DNA of 40,810 nucleotides from Nocardioidaceae bacterium (GTDB lineage: Bacteria > Actinomycetota > Actinomycetes > Propionibacteriales > Nocardioidaceae): assembly GCA_030447585.1 (NCBI GenBank), contig JAUJOO010000004.1, positions 1 through 40,810 of the forward strand, given 5' to 3'. The translations under genes were made by a program, and so were the position numbers. The notes below the pieces were generated by a model. The model was not told the DNA's origin. It made no database searches and saw only the letters and a list, made by a program, of their open reading frames with translations. How positions within the stretch are numbered: position 1 is the stretch's first letter; every line of letters starts with the position of its first letter. This document shows, piece after piece, positions 18,748 to 27,417 of this stretch.

Positions 18748-19887
18748 ATGACCGACTCCCGCCACACATCAGCGCCCGACCACGTACCTGCAGCGTCTGA
18801 TCGCCGTATCGACGCGGCAGAAGCAGCACTGTCTCGAAGAGAACTGCTTCGAGCCGGCATGTCCCTCGGCGCCGTCGCCGCCCTCGGCGGCGTCGAGTTA
18901 CTCACAGCCCGCCATGCCCTCGGCGCCGTCGCACGCCCCACTATCTCGAGCTGCGCGACCTGGGGAGCCCAGGCGCCAAGAGGCACGATCAGCATCAACA
19001 ACTACCGCCCGTCCAAGATCCTCATCCACCACACCGCCACCGCCAACTCCACCGACTACTCGCAGGCGCACGCCTTCTCGCTGTCACGAAGCATTCAGCA
19101 GGCTCACTTCAACAACGGCTGGATCGACACCGGGCAGCACTACACCGTGAGCCGGGGCGGCTACATCACGGAGGGTCGACACCGCACCCTCGAGACGCTG
19201 TCCGGCGGGTCCACGTTCGTGATGGGCTCACACTGCACCGGCCAGAACTCGTACGCCCTTGGCATCGAGAACGAGGGCACCTACACGTCCACCACTCCTC
19301 CCTCTGCGCAGTGGAACAAGCTCGTCGACCTGTGCGCGTACTTGTGCCAGACCTACGGCATCTCCTCCTCGGCCCTCTACGGGCACCGCGACTTCCTCAG
19401 CACTCAGTGCCCAGGCGACGCCTTCTACGCCCAGCTCCCCTCACTTCGTAGTGCGGTCGCCGCCAAGCTCAGCGGTACATCGACGACCAGGTCATGGCCG
19501 ATCTTGCGAGAAGGCAGCTCAGGCTTCCGCGTCACGTCGCTGCAGTATCTCCTGCGCTACCGGGGCCGGTCGGTAACCATCGATGGCGTGTTCGGGAGTG
19601 GTACGAAGTCTGCTGTCGTGTCGTTCCAGAGCGCCAACGGCCTCACCGCAGACGGCATCGTCGGCACCCAGACGTGGGAGAAGCTCGTCGCCACAGTCTC
19701 CGAAGGGTCGAGCGGCGATGCGGTCCGTGCCGCGCAGAACGCCTTGCGCGCCAAGGGCTACAGCGTTGCGGTGGACGGTGCCTTCGGCAGCGGCACCAAG
19801 TCGGCGGTCGTGTCGTTCCAGAGCGCCAACGGCCTCACCGCAGACGGCATCGTCGGCTTGAACACCTGGGCGAAGCTCGTGAGCTAG
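18748..19887 (+). CDS. Tat-exported N-acetylmuramoyl-L-alanine amidase with two peptidoglycan-binding domains
   Basis: This 379-residue protein cuts the bond between muramic acid and the stem peptide in the cell wall. It starts with a twin-arginine signal (SRRELL, 29-34, then a hydrophobic stretch). A PGRP/amidase_2 domain (about 68-235) has zinc ligand candidates H94/H95, H131-Y132, H213 ('YGHRD') and C221 ('TQCPG'). Two PG_binding_1 domains follow (about 254-312 and 318-376), nearly identical in their second halves. The ATG at 18748 has AGGAG eight bases upstream; the GTG at 18673 would only lengthen the N-terminus. It is transcribed alone. Confidence 0.9.
   Translation: MTDSRHTSAPDHVPAASDRRIDAAEAALSRRELLRAGMSLGAVAALGGVELLTARHALGAVARPTISSCATWGAQAPRGTISINNYRPSKILIHHTATANSTDYSQAHAFSLSRSIQQAHFNNGWIDTGQHYTVSRGGYITEGRHRTLETLSGGSTFVMGSHCTGQNSYALGIENEGTYTSTTPPSAQWNKLVDLCAYLCQTYGISSSALYGHRDFLSTQCPGDAFYAQLPSLRSAVAAKLSGTSTTRSWPILREGSSGFRVTSLQYLLRYRGRSVTIDGVFGSGTKSAVVSFQSANGLTADGIVGTQTWEKLVATVSEGSSGDAVRAAQNALRAKGYSVAVDGAFGSGTKSAVVSFQSANGLTADGIVGLNTWAKLVS
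19615..19857 (+). repeat. 51-bp exact duplication inside the amidase gene
   Basis: Positions 19615-19665 and 19807-19857 are identical over 51 bases, including third codon positions; the offset is 192 bp (64 codons). They encode the same half of the two peptidoglycan-binding domains ('VVSFQSANGLTADGIVG'). The flanking parts of the two domains differ, so recent gene conversion or a recent local duplication fits better than selection on protein alone. Confidence 0.85.
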
Positions 19888-19973
19888 ACAGGTGCCCATG
19901 GGTCTAGCAGGCCAAGCCACGAATCTCAGCCCCCTGCTGGTGACGGTGCCGCGATCAGGCAGGATCTAGCGGT

Positions 19974-21056
19974 ATGCCACGAGCCAGGGACCTGGGAATC
20001 AGCATCGGACTACTTCGCCCTGGTCTCACCAACTCGGTGCTGGACGTCGCAGGCGTCGGACTTGGCCACGCCACCGTGCACCGAGACGAGGCAGAGCCGC
20101 CGCAGGGACGCGGAATCGCGCGTACGGGGGTGTCGGTGCTCACGGTCGCAGACGACGCCTTCGAGCGGCCGATCCCGGCTGGCGGAGCGATCCTGAACGG
20201 GGCCGGCGAGTGCACGGGCTTCATCGCGGCAGCTGAGTGGGGCAGCCTCGAGACACCGGTCTTCCTGACCTCCACGCTGCAGCTGGGCAGGGTGTACGAC
20301 GCTGCCTGCGAGCTGATGCTGGAGCGCGAGCCGAGGGTGGCGGAGGAGTTCATCATCCCGGTCGTGGCCGAGTGCGACGACTCCTTCCTCAACGACGCCC
20401 GTTGCATGCAGGTCGTGCGTGATGACGTGGCGAACGCCTGGACTGCGGCGCTCAGCTCACGCGGTGCGACCTCTCCGCCGGCGGAGGGCAGCGTCGGATC
20501 CGGCACCGGTATGTCGTGCCTGGGCTACAAAGGGGGGATCGGCACGTCCTCGAGGATGACACCGGAGGGCCACACGGTCGGGGTCCTTCTGATGACCAAC
20601 TTCGGAGACGTCGACCGTCTGACCGTCGACGGCGTGCCGGCCGGCAGGTTGATGCCAACGCCTCGTCCTGCGCCCGACCGGGCGTCGGCAGGGTCGTGCA
20701 TAGGGGTAGTCGTCACCGATGCGCCCGTAGACGGGGCTGGATGTGCTCGCCTGGCCAGACGTGTCGGGCTCGGACTGGCTCGTGCCGGCTCGGTGGCGCG
20801 TCATGGCAGCGGGGAGATCTTCCTTGCCTGTGCTACCGGTCTGCGGATGGACCGCCACGGGCGATTCGAAGGCGTCGCCGCGGTGTCGGGCCGCGCCCTG
20901 GACCCGCTCTTCGCCGCCGTCGTCGAGGCCAGTGAGGAGGCTGTGCTGAACTCCATGCTGATGTCTCCTACGGTCACCGGGCGGTCCGGGAACACCAAGG
21001 AGGGCCTTGACCCGGACGCCCTGGTTCGTCTGCTGCGTGAGCACCGGCGCCTCTGA
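19974..21056 (+). CDS. P1-family peptidase (DmpA-like L-aminopeptidase/D-esterase)
   Basis: This 360-residue protein belongs to family S58/P1, whose members are made as one chain that cleaves itself to expose an N-terminal nucleophile. The cleavage site is visible as G240-S241 in 'SAGSCIGVVVTDAP', matching G249-S250 of Ochrobactrum DmpA. Family signatures also include 'AGGAILNGAGECTGF', 'VGSGTGMSCLGYKGGIGTSS' and 'VGVLLMTNFG'. No signal peptide is seen, so it should be cytoplasmic. Substrates in the family range from D-amino-acid amides to beta-peptides. The gene stands alone, convergent with the next one across 64 bp. Confidence 0.9.
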   Translation: MPRARDLGISIGLLRPGLTNSVLDVAGVGLGHATVHRDEAEPPQGRGIARTGVSVLTVADDAFERPIPAGGAILNGAGECTGFIAAAEWGSLETPVFLTSTLQLGRVYDAACELMLEREPRVAEEFIIPVVAECDDSFLNDARCMQVVRDDVANAWTAALSSRGATSPPAEGSVGSGTGMSCLGYKGGIGTSSRMTPEGHTVGVLLMTNFGDVDRLTVDGVPAGRLMPTPRPAPDRASAGSCIGVVVTDAPVDGAGCARLARRVGLGLARAGSVARHGSGEIFLACATGLRMDRHGRFEGVAAVSGRALDPLFAAVVEASEEAVLNSMLMSPTVTGRSGNTKEGLDPDALVRLLREHRRL

Positions 21057-21120
21057 CCCGATCGGAGCGTGGCCGTTTCGACGTCGTCATGGGCAACCAA
21101 GTCTTCAACTGAGCTGCGCA

Positions 21121-22974
21121 TCACGGGCGGGTGGCGACACCGAGCCCTTCGACCCGCACGGTCTTGCCCACCGACCTGACGACGACACGAACGTTGCCCG
21201 TCATGGCGGTGCTGAACCTGGCGACAGGCAGGACCTGTCGCTTGGTCAAGGCGCTGGAGTCCAGAAACAGCCGCTTCAGCAGGGTTGAGCCCAGATAGAC
21301 CTTCACGGCGCCGTGGCCCGGACCCGTGGTGGTCACCAGCGCCAGCTTGCGCACCTCCGAGACGTGAGTGCTCAGCTCGGCATACCGTTTGGTGGTCTCG
21401 GAGTAGGTGCCCAGGTAGTACCCGGCACCGGTCTCTCGCGACCAACCAGAACTGTGGGTCAGCGCTGTGTTATCCATGGGGACGGTCCACCTGCGGGTGG
21501 CCGGCGAAGCATCCACGTCACCGTCGCCGTCGCGCGCGCCCACGCTGAACAGGTGAGTCGTCTGAGCAAGGGAGGACATGCTCACCGACGACGATCCGCA
21601 GGCACGCTCGACGCCGTCCAACGTGCACGCGAAGCTCGAACCCGGCTCGCTGGAGGAGTATCCGACCGTCGCACGAGTGCTGGTCACGAACGTGCCGTTC
21701 GCTGGCCCTGTGGTGATGGTCGTCTGGGGAAGCACTACAAAGGGTGTGACCAGGTTCGAGGCGACACTGTCCGGCCCTGTCCCCAAGCTGTTCGTGGCGC
21801 GCACCGTGAATGTGTAGCTGTTGTCGCTGGTCAGGCCGGCGAAGGTGGCACTGGTGGCGTCACCGGCGACCGTGGTCTCGGCTCCACCCGGCGCTGCCGT
21901 CACCGTGTATGCCGTGACCGCAGACCCGTTGTCCGGCGCCGGAGCCCACGACACCACCGCGGACCGCTCTCGCGGCTCGGCGTACACGTTCGTCGGTGCC
22001 CCGGGGATCGTAGCGATCGCGTAGCGGACCCGGACCGGGCGGTGGTCGGAGCTGTAGCCGGTCAGGATTGTCTGCGCTTTCGCAGCAACGGCGGCGTGGT
22101 TCACCGACGACACGTAGTCGATCAGCCGGCTGTCGTTGGTGCCCGACTTGCCCACGTGGGTGCCGTCGGCGGGCATGCCGAGGAACTTGTAGCTGGCGAA
22201 GACGCCAACCTGGCTCATGTTGAAGTAGGGAAACAGCTGGGGGCGTAGCACACTGTCTCGGCGGTAGTTGACGTTGAAGTCGCCGGTGGTGAACACCGCC
22301 GCCCCGGTCGCCTTGAACTCGGCGATCATGGCCTTGAGGCCGTCCATGTGCTGGCGGTACAGCTGCAGCCGTTCAGGGTGCTCGTAGTTAGGCCCACCAT
22401 CGGCGGCCTGGACGCTTGCGACCGCGTGGCTGTTGATCACGTACATGTCCTGGCCGGTGGCCCGGTGATTCAGCTGCACGTAGGTGAGGTATTTGGGCGC
22501 GATGGTGGACGGGCCGGCACCGCTGGGGCCGACGTAGGTGGCGTCGGAGACTTTCAGCATTCCCTTGCTCAGCAGGTCAAAGTTGGCTGACCTATACAGA
22601 ATGGGCAGCTCCCCGGGCCCGGCACCGGTGGGCATGAACGTGTTGAACTCGCACAGGTCGCAGTCGACCAGCTGCTGCCTCACCGCCTGGCGGCGGTCCC
22701 AGCTCCCCATCTCCTGCAGAGCGATCACACCGACACCCGCGTCTGCCAGCCGCTCTATATCCGAGACCGCCACGTCGTCGGACAACCCGTGCCGGACGTT
22801 GTACGTAGCGATGACGACTGGAGCGGCTCTGAGTTCCTCGGTCGGGACGGCCAGGGCGGCGGGACCCGCGGACGGCCCAAGCGGTCCAAGGCCGGCCGCG
22901 AACGCGGGAGCGGCTCCGGTTATGAGCAGGCTGCAAACCGAGCCGAGGACAGCCAACCGACGACTTCTCAGCAT
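21121..22974 (-). CDS. Secreted endonuclease/exonuclease/phosphatase-family protein with FN3 and Ig-like domains
   Basis: This 617-residue protein begins with a Sec signal peptide (about residues 1-26, cleavage after AFA). The EEP domain (about 50-318) has N59 ('ATYNV'), E88 ('ALQEM'), GDFN around D232, and the closing SDH (D310, H311). An FN3 domain (about 320-408), a 'TTITTGPANG' Ig-like segment with a Cys pair, and a C-terminal beta-rich module follow. It is probably a secreted nuclease or phosphodiesterase. The ATG at 22974 has GGAAGG seven bases upstream; a GTG two codons earlier is equally possible. It is divergent from the TfoX-domain gene. Confidence 0.87.
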   Translation of the reverse strand: MLRSRRLAVLGSVCSLLITGAAPAFAAGLGPLGPSAGPAALAVPTEELRAAPVVIATYNVRHGLSDDVAVSDIERLADAGVGVIALQEMGSWDRRQAVRQQLVDCDLCEFNTFMPTGAGPGELPILYRSANFDLLSKGMLKVSDATYVGPSGAGPSTIAPKYLTYVQLNHRATGQDMYVINSHAVASVQAADGGPNYEHPERLQLYRQHMDGLKAMIAEFKATGAAVFTTGDFNVNYRRDSVLRPQLFPYFNMSQVGVFASYKFLGMPADGTHVGKSGTNDSRLIDYVSSVNHAAVAAKAQTILTGYSSDHRPVRVRYAIATIPGAPTNVYAEPRERSAVVSWAPAPDNGSAVTAYTVTAAPGGAETTVAGDATSATFAGLTSDNSYTFTVRATNSLGTGPDSVASNLVTPFVVLPQTTITTGPANGTFVTSTRATVGYSSSEPGSSFACTLDGVERACGSSSVSMSSLAQTTHLFSVGARDGDGDVDASPATRRWTVPMDNTALTHSSGWSRETGAGYYLGTYSETTKRYAELSTHVSEVRKLALVTTTGPGHGAVKVYLGSTLLKRLFLDSSALTKRQVLPVARFSTAMTGNVRVVVRSVGKTVRVEGLGVATRP

Positions 22975-23133
22975 TAGCACGCCTTCCCATTCGATGTCCC
23001 CACGGCGAGTCGCGGCATAATTCAATGCCACCCGTGGTATGCCCGCCAACTTAGACCCCATCGGTCACATTTGTCACACTCGTGGGGGAATCAGTTGAGG
23101 ACTGTGTGGCGTCTCAGCGCCATACTTTGTGCC

Positions 23134-23466
23134 GTGGCGTACGACGAGGAGCTCGCGAATCGGATTCGCGAAGTCGTCCACGGCGAACGCGGCCTTACCG
23201 AGAGACGGATGTTCGGCGGCCTCGCGTTCTTGGTCAACGGCCACCTCGCCGTAAGCGCCAGTGGTAAACGTGGCCTGCTGCTGCGGGTGGATCCCGATCA
23301 GACCGAGTCCCTTGTCAGTGAGCCACCTGTGCGGCGGTTCGAGATGCGCGGCCGGGAGATGGACGGCTGGATTCGGGTCGCCCCCGAGGAGCTGGAGACC
23401 GACGAGGCACTGCGGCGCTGGGTGAGCCTCGGCGTCGCCTTCGCTCGATCACTCCCGCCCAAGTAG
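23134..23466 (+). CDS. TfoX N-terminal domain protein
   Basis: This 110-residue protein consists of one TfoX_N domain: 'LANRIREVVHGERGLTERRMFGGLAFLVNGHLAVSA', 'GLLLRVDP' and a C-terminal 'LRRWVSLGVAFARSLPPK'. In Haemophilus, TfoX induces competence genes, but the stand-alone N-domain in actinobacteria has no known role. The GTG at 23134 is where homology begins. No Shine-Dalgarno is seen; a CATACT hexamer at 23121-23126 ends seven bases ahead, which would fit a leaderless transcript. Confidence 0.85.
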   Translation: MAYDEELANRIREVVHGERGLTERRMFGGLAFLVNGHLAVSASGKRGLLLRVDPDQTESLVSEPPVRRFEMRGREMDGWIRVAPEELETDEALRRWVSLGVAFARSLPPK

Positions 23467-23479
23467 CGCTACGGGGAGA

Positions 23480-24344
23480 TTGTGTCGATGGTCGTCGTCC
23501 TCTGAGGTCGTTCGCCGTAAAGCGCAGAACGCAGGCTCCCAGCGGTGGCTCGACGACCTTCCAGCGCTGGTGGCCACGCTTGAACGCGAGTGGATGATCA
23601 CAGTGGGCGCGACCTTCAGTGACGCGACTGAGGCGTACGTCGCCGAGGTGACCACCGTTGACGGTAAACCAGCCGTGCTCAAGCTGATCGTTCCCCGCGA
23701 CGCGAACGCAGCAGGCAACGAGATCACCGTGCTACGTCTGGCCGATGGTGATGGCTGCGTGCGCCTCCTTCGGGACGACGTGGTCCGCGGTGCCCTGCTG
23801 ATGGAGCGCCTGGGTCGGTCGCTGCACGCGCTAGGCTTACCCGTCCGTCAGCGCCGTGAGATTCTCTGCGAACTGGCCGCGGGTCTGGCGCCCCGCACTC
23901 GACGGCGGCCTGCCCACCGGCGCTGACAAGGGCCGGTGGCTCGCCGAGTTCGTCACCGCCACATGGGAGTCGCTGGGACGTCCCTGCTCTGAACTGGCGG
24001 TCGAGCATGCCTTGGGATGTGCGGCCCGGCGAGTCGCACTCCACGACGACGAGCGGGCTCGCTTGGTACACGGCGATGTCCAAGAGTGGAATGCACTCGA
24101 GGCTGCGGAAGGGTTCGCTCTGGTTGACCCGGACGGTCTGCTCGCCGAGCCCGAGTACGACCTCGGCATCATCATGCGCGAGGACCCGGTGGAACTTCTG
24201 CGGGATGGCCCACACGAGCACGCTCACTGGGTCGCCGCCCGCACCGGGCTCGACGTGACCGCAATCTGGGAGTGGGGCGTTGTCGAGCGGCTCTCGACCG
24301 CTGCTCACCTCTGGTCGAACTGCAACCGGTCGGCTGCCAGATGA
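23480..24344 (+). pseudogene. Aminoglycoside/hydroxyurea phosphotransferase (APH(6)-like), frameshifted
   Basis: Two overlapping frames together make one kinase of the streptomycin 6-kinase family (PF04655). The first (to 23926) has 'WLDDLPALVATLEREW' and 'AVLKLIVPRD'. The second continues with 'WRPALDGGLPTG', the Brenner motif 'LVHGDVQEWNAL' and 'ALVDPDGLLAEPEYDLG'. The join needs loss of one base near the GGG at 23881-23883. The start is unclear: a TTG at 23480 sits against GGGGAG with too little spacing. As read, the gene cannot make a full kinase; a sequencing error would restore it. If intact, the substrate could be streptomycin or an unrelated metabolite. Confidence 0.8.
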
Positions 24345-24463
24345 TCCATGCCGCTGAAGCAATCGCCGTGGACCACGCCCGCCTGCGCTGATGCCTTGCC
24401 CCATTGGTTGAGGCAGCTGTCTGCTTGGCGCACCCGCAGTGGCTCGCGGAGCGCTCCTCAGAG

Positions 24464-24856
24464 CTACGGGTCGAATGAGCTGGGGTCGGCCGGGACGTCA
24501 ACCGCGTGCTCCTGAAGGGCTGCCAACGGCACGATTTTGAGCACAGCCTCATTGGTGGAGGCCAGTACAACCGGCGCCGCTACACCGTCGTCATAGGCGC
24601 GGGCCCAGTTCACCGCGGTCACGCACCAGCGGTCGCCCGGCGAGAGTCCGGGGAACCGGTACTGAGGTCTTGGTGTCGACAGGTCGTTACCGATGCTGCG
24701 CTGATGCTCCAAAAACTCGGCCGTAACGACGGCGCAGATGGTGTGGCTCCCGAAATCCTCCCGGGCGGTGCTGCAGGAGCCGTCGCGGAAGAACCCGGTC
24801 AACGGGTCAGTGCCACACGGTTCCAGCTCGTCACCCAGGACGTTGCGCTCTGTCAC
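24464..24856 (-). CDS. DUF2237 family protein
   Basis: This 130-residue protein fits DUF2237 closely: 'RNVLGDELEPCGTDPLTGFFRDG', 'DFGSHTICAVVTAEFLEHQ', 'GNDLSTPRPQYRFPGLSPGDRWC' and 'VAAPVVLASTNEAVLKIVPL'. Conserved cysteines are in 'EPC', 'GSC', 'TIC' and 'RWC'. The family is widespread, compact and without a known function. The GTG at 24856 is chosen because homology starts there; a TTG at 24910 is the alternative and no Shine-Dalgarno supports either. It is convergent with the broken kinase gene. Confidence 0.85.
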   Translation of the reverse strand: MTERNVLGDELEPCGTDPLTGFFRDGSCSTAREDFGSHTICAVVTAEFLEHQRSIGNDLSTPRPQYRFPGLSPGDRWCVTAVNWARAYDDGVAAPVVLASTNEAVLKIVPLAALQEHAVDVPADPSSFDP

Positions 24857-25017
24857 CTGCCAATCATCGCGCACTGGCTCTCGTGTCGCGTGACAGATCC
24901 GTCGCTGCAAGGCGCGATGTCGACCCCAGCGAGCCTACTCACGACTACCAGCGCCGCAGCGCCAAGAGTCGTTAGGTCCTAGCGCGATGCCTGCGCTTCC
25001 GGCGCATCCCGTCCCGA

Positions 25018-25404
25018 TCAGGCGAAGACAACCGGTTCCCGCTGGAACCGCCACGTGAGGTCTGGCGAGCCGTCCTCAGTCCAGTGATCGATGACCGCAT
25101 AGCGCGTCTTGCCTCGGCGGACCTCGAACGACTCGCGCAACGTCGCCCCGGACTCGGATTCCGCCGTGATCTCGTGTCCGCCCGAAGACAGGGTGAGCGG
25201 GAAGCTCACCCAGTTGTGCTGGTCCTCGACATGGAAGTCGCCGTCGACCACGGTGACACCGTCGATCGTCGCGGTCAGGCGGACCTCTTCGTCGTCGAAG
25301 GACTGGTTGCTGACATAGAGGACCAGATCTGCATCAGCCTTGTCAACGGGCCGTACGGCAGCGGCGACGGGGCGTCGGCGGTTTGCAGGCTCACGGGCGT
25401 ACAT
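25018..25404 (-). CDS. Hypothetical protein, beta-rich, unknown function
   Basis: This 128-residue protein is not assigned to a named family. The sequence alternates hydrophobic strands and turns ('DLVLYVSNQSFDDEEVRLTA', 'DGVTVVDGDFHV', 'HNWVSFPLTLSSGGHEITAE', 'LRESFEVRRGKTRYAVIDHW'), as in a small beta sandwich. No signal peptide is apparent from the ATG at 25404, although a later start cannot be excluded. The start lies only 11 bases from the start of the divergent kinase gene, so their promoters must overlap each other's coding ends. Confidence 0.65.
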   Translation of the reverse strand: MYAREPANRRRPVAAAVRPVDKADADLVLYVSNQSFDDEEVRLTATIDGVTVVDGDFHVEDQHNWVSFPLTLSSGGHEITAESESGATLRESFEVRRGKTRYAVIDHWTEDGSPDLTWRFQREPVVFA

Positions 25405-25415
25405 ACTCGACCTTC

Positions 25416-26285
25416 ATGACGACGACTGCGCGCGTAGGGGAAGCGCTCGAGGAAGTGATTGGCCCTGGAGCGGTCGCCACCCACCGACACAACCACACCG
25501 GGACCGAGAAGCTGTCGTTCGAGGTGCTCGCCGGCGGTAAGCGTCTCTGGGCCAAGGTCGCGGCGGACGACGAGGAGGACGTCGCTCTCAGGACCTGGGC
25601 GTCGGTGGCCAGTCATCTTGCTGACCGTCATGGAGCTCCCCCAGTCCTCGACGTACTGCAGGTCGCCGGTCGCACCGGGCTGCTGTTCCCGTTTCTGGAG
25701 GCCGAGGTGGCGAACAACACCACGGTGCGCGCTAGGTACGCCGAGGTGCAGACCCTTCTGGACGGGCTCCACGCAGACCGTGACCTCGCAGACCGCCTCG
25801 GCGAACCGACGACCAGCGCCGCGGTTTTCCGTGATGTCTGGGTGTCGAGGTTCGAGGCAGATCTCCACATCATCGCTGGCCATGTCGCACCCGCTGTCCA
25901 CGACTACATGGCGGCCGAGGTCGAACTGCTGACGGGACTTGTCGACTCCCTCGACCAGGAGGTCCATGTAGCGATGCACGGCGACCCCTGGCACGAGAAC
26001 GTCCTGCTCGGAACCGATCGGGTGTGGCTCCTCGACTGGGAAGTCCTCTCCGTGGGAGACCCAGTCGTGGACGATGCCATTCTTCTGATGGACGCCCATG
26101 GAGCTGGCGCCCCGGACTGGCCCAAGGGTGGACGCTACGACGTCGCCCGCCGAGCGCTGATGCTCGACGCAGCGGTCGACGGCGCCGCCGACTGGGTTGA
26201 GAACTCCGACCCGGCGATCCGGCCATGGAAAGAGAAGGCATACCAGGACGCGCTGGAGGCCTATCGGGCCTCGATCCACTCATAG
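25416..26285 (+). CDS. Phosphotransferase, APH/choline kinase superfamily
   Basis: This 289-residue protein has the APH fold (PF01636). The catalytic loop is 'HGDPWHENVLLG' and the metal-binding 'LLDWE' follows. The N-lobe has 'EKLSFEVLAGGKRLWAKV', with the ATP-anchoring lysine. It could phosphorylate an aminoglycoside, a sugar or a small amine; nothing in the sequence decides. The ATG at 25416 is preferred to an upstream start; there is no Shine-Dalgarno, and CATACT (25402-25407) ends eight bases ahead. It is intact, unlike the other kinase gene 1.1 kb upstream. Confidence 0.82.
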   Translation: MTTTARVGEALEEVIGPGAVATHRHNHTGTEKLSFEVLAGGKRLWAKVAADDEEDVALRTWASVASHLADRHGAPPVLDVLQVAGRTGLLFPFLEAEVANNTTVRARYAEVQTLLDGLHADRDLADRLGEPTTSAAVFRDVWVSRFEADLHIIAGHVAPAVHDYMAAEVELLTGLVDSLDQEVHVAMHGDPWHENVLLGTDRVWLLDWEVLSVGDPVVDDAILLMDAHGAGAPDWPKGGRYDVARRALMLDAAVDGAADWVENSDPAIRPWKEKAYQDALEAYRASIHS

Positions 26286-26399
26286 GGATCTAGATCGCAA
26301 CGCGCGCGCGTTTGCCGCTGTCGGGGCTCATGCCGCAGTCAGGGTCAGGTGCACGTGCACCGCCTTGCGCGTCGGCAATTCATCGCGAACGATGCAAGC

Positions 26400-26654
26400 G
26401 TGACGGACCCGTGGGGTGAGCAGCTTGAGATGTACCACGATGCGTTTGTGGCGAGCGCGTCCCGCATCGCACCCCCCCGCGGCAGTCTCTCCCTCGACGA
26501 GGCGGAGGCCATCGTCATCGATGAGCACTCGGCTCGTGGCATCACGCTCCGGGACGGTGCCGCCCGGAAGGTCGCTGACGAACTCCTATGGCCTCATCTC
26601 TGGAGGTGGCTACACCCCTTCAAGGCTCACCGAGAACGCCGGTTGAGGGGCTAG
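26400..26654 (+). CDS. Hypothetical protein
   Basis: This is an 84-residue soluble-looking protein with no recognised family. It is mainly helical by composition ('LSLDEAEAIVIDEHSARGI', 'GAARKVADELLWPHLWRWLHPF'), ends in a basic cluster (HRERRLRG), and has no signal or membrane segment. The GTG at 26400 is the likely start; an ATG at 26349 would add a short basic stretch. It lies between an intact kinase gene and an integrase relic. Codon use looks coding, but the support is modest. Confidence 0.45.
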   Translation: MTDPWGEQLEMYHDAFVASASRIAPPRGSLSLDEAEAIVIDEHSARGITLRDGAARKVADELLWPHLWRWLHPFKAHRERRLRG

Positions 26655-26688
26655 CAGAGCGTTCGACGCACGCACGCCCCTGCTTGTT

Positions 26689-27240
26689 ATGCCGGTGATC
26701 TTCAGCACATTCGATGAGCCGTTGTGGCTGCCTGTCGATGGAGCTGGAGGCCTCGAGATGTCCCTGTCCGATCCGTGCCTGATCCGCTCTCGAGGACCGT
26801 CCGGCGAACCGGTGGTGCGGCTCTCGATGCCGCTGGTCGACGACTACCTGGAGTTCCTCGAGGGCCGGTGCCGACCGAACGCCGGTGTTGGCTGCCGCGT
26901 CCGACCTACGGGTGTTCTTCGGCGTGGTCGGTTGGCCCCAGTTGAGGTCCGCTCGGCCGACGAGCTCGGGGTTCATCACTGCCCAGCGCACCGGCCGCAG
27001 GGACAGAGCGATCGCGCAGCCGGTGAATGCTGGCGAGGAGCACAGCGGGGTGGCGACGAGCACGGTGGCGCGACGGTTGTCGATCTCTCCGGCTTCTTGC
27101 CTACCCGCAGGCGCGCGGCGACATCACCGCGAACCCGGTGCCCCGGGGGTCCTGCCGACACGACGGGAGCGGTCCCGGCCGGGACAAGGGGTGGTGCCGC
27201 TGACCCGGCGTACCCAGCGGTTGCCGAGGGGCACTGGAAG
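26689..27240 (+). pseudogene. Tyrosine recombinase/phage integrase relic, N-terminal part
   Basis: Pieces in three frames resemble the N-terminal SAM-like DNA-binding domain of a tyrosine recombinase. Frame one gives 'PLVDDYLEFLEGRCRPN'; the next frame gives 'VLAAASDLRVFFGVVG'; the original frame returns with 'PVEVRSADELG'; then 'FITAQRTGRRDRA' and 'GVATSTVARRLS'; a further frame reads 'RGDITANPVPRG'; finally 'LPTRRERSRPGQG'. At least four frameshifts separate them. No catalytic domain with the R...HxxR...Y residues follows, so the gene is both shifted and truncated. It is a mobile-element remnant inside a stretch of broken genes. Confidence 0.7.
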
Positions 27241-27417
27241 CTGTTTTCCTCCCGACACCAACAGGGCCCAGCCGGTTAGCTTGCGACCCTGGCCTCGATG
27301 GCCGGGTTGGGACATCCTGTGGGCGGGGCGGAGCCTGATCCGTCCTCAGACAAACTCGAAACGCACTCTCATGCCGCGATCCGGGCGCCCATGCCAGGAG
27401 CGTTCGGTCAGGGCTGC

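Noticed and set aside
24172-24570. 132-codon minus-strand frame between the broken kinase and the DUF2237 gene
   Set aside because: Overlaps the conserved end of the kinase on the plus strand and the end of DUF2237 in another frame; Arg/Ser-rich with no homology.
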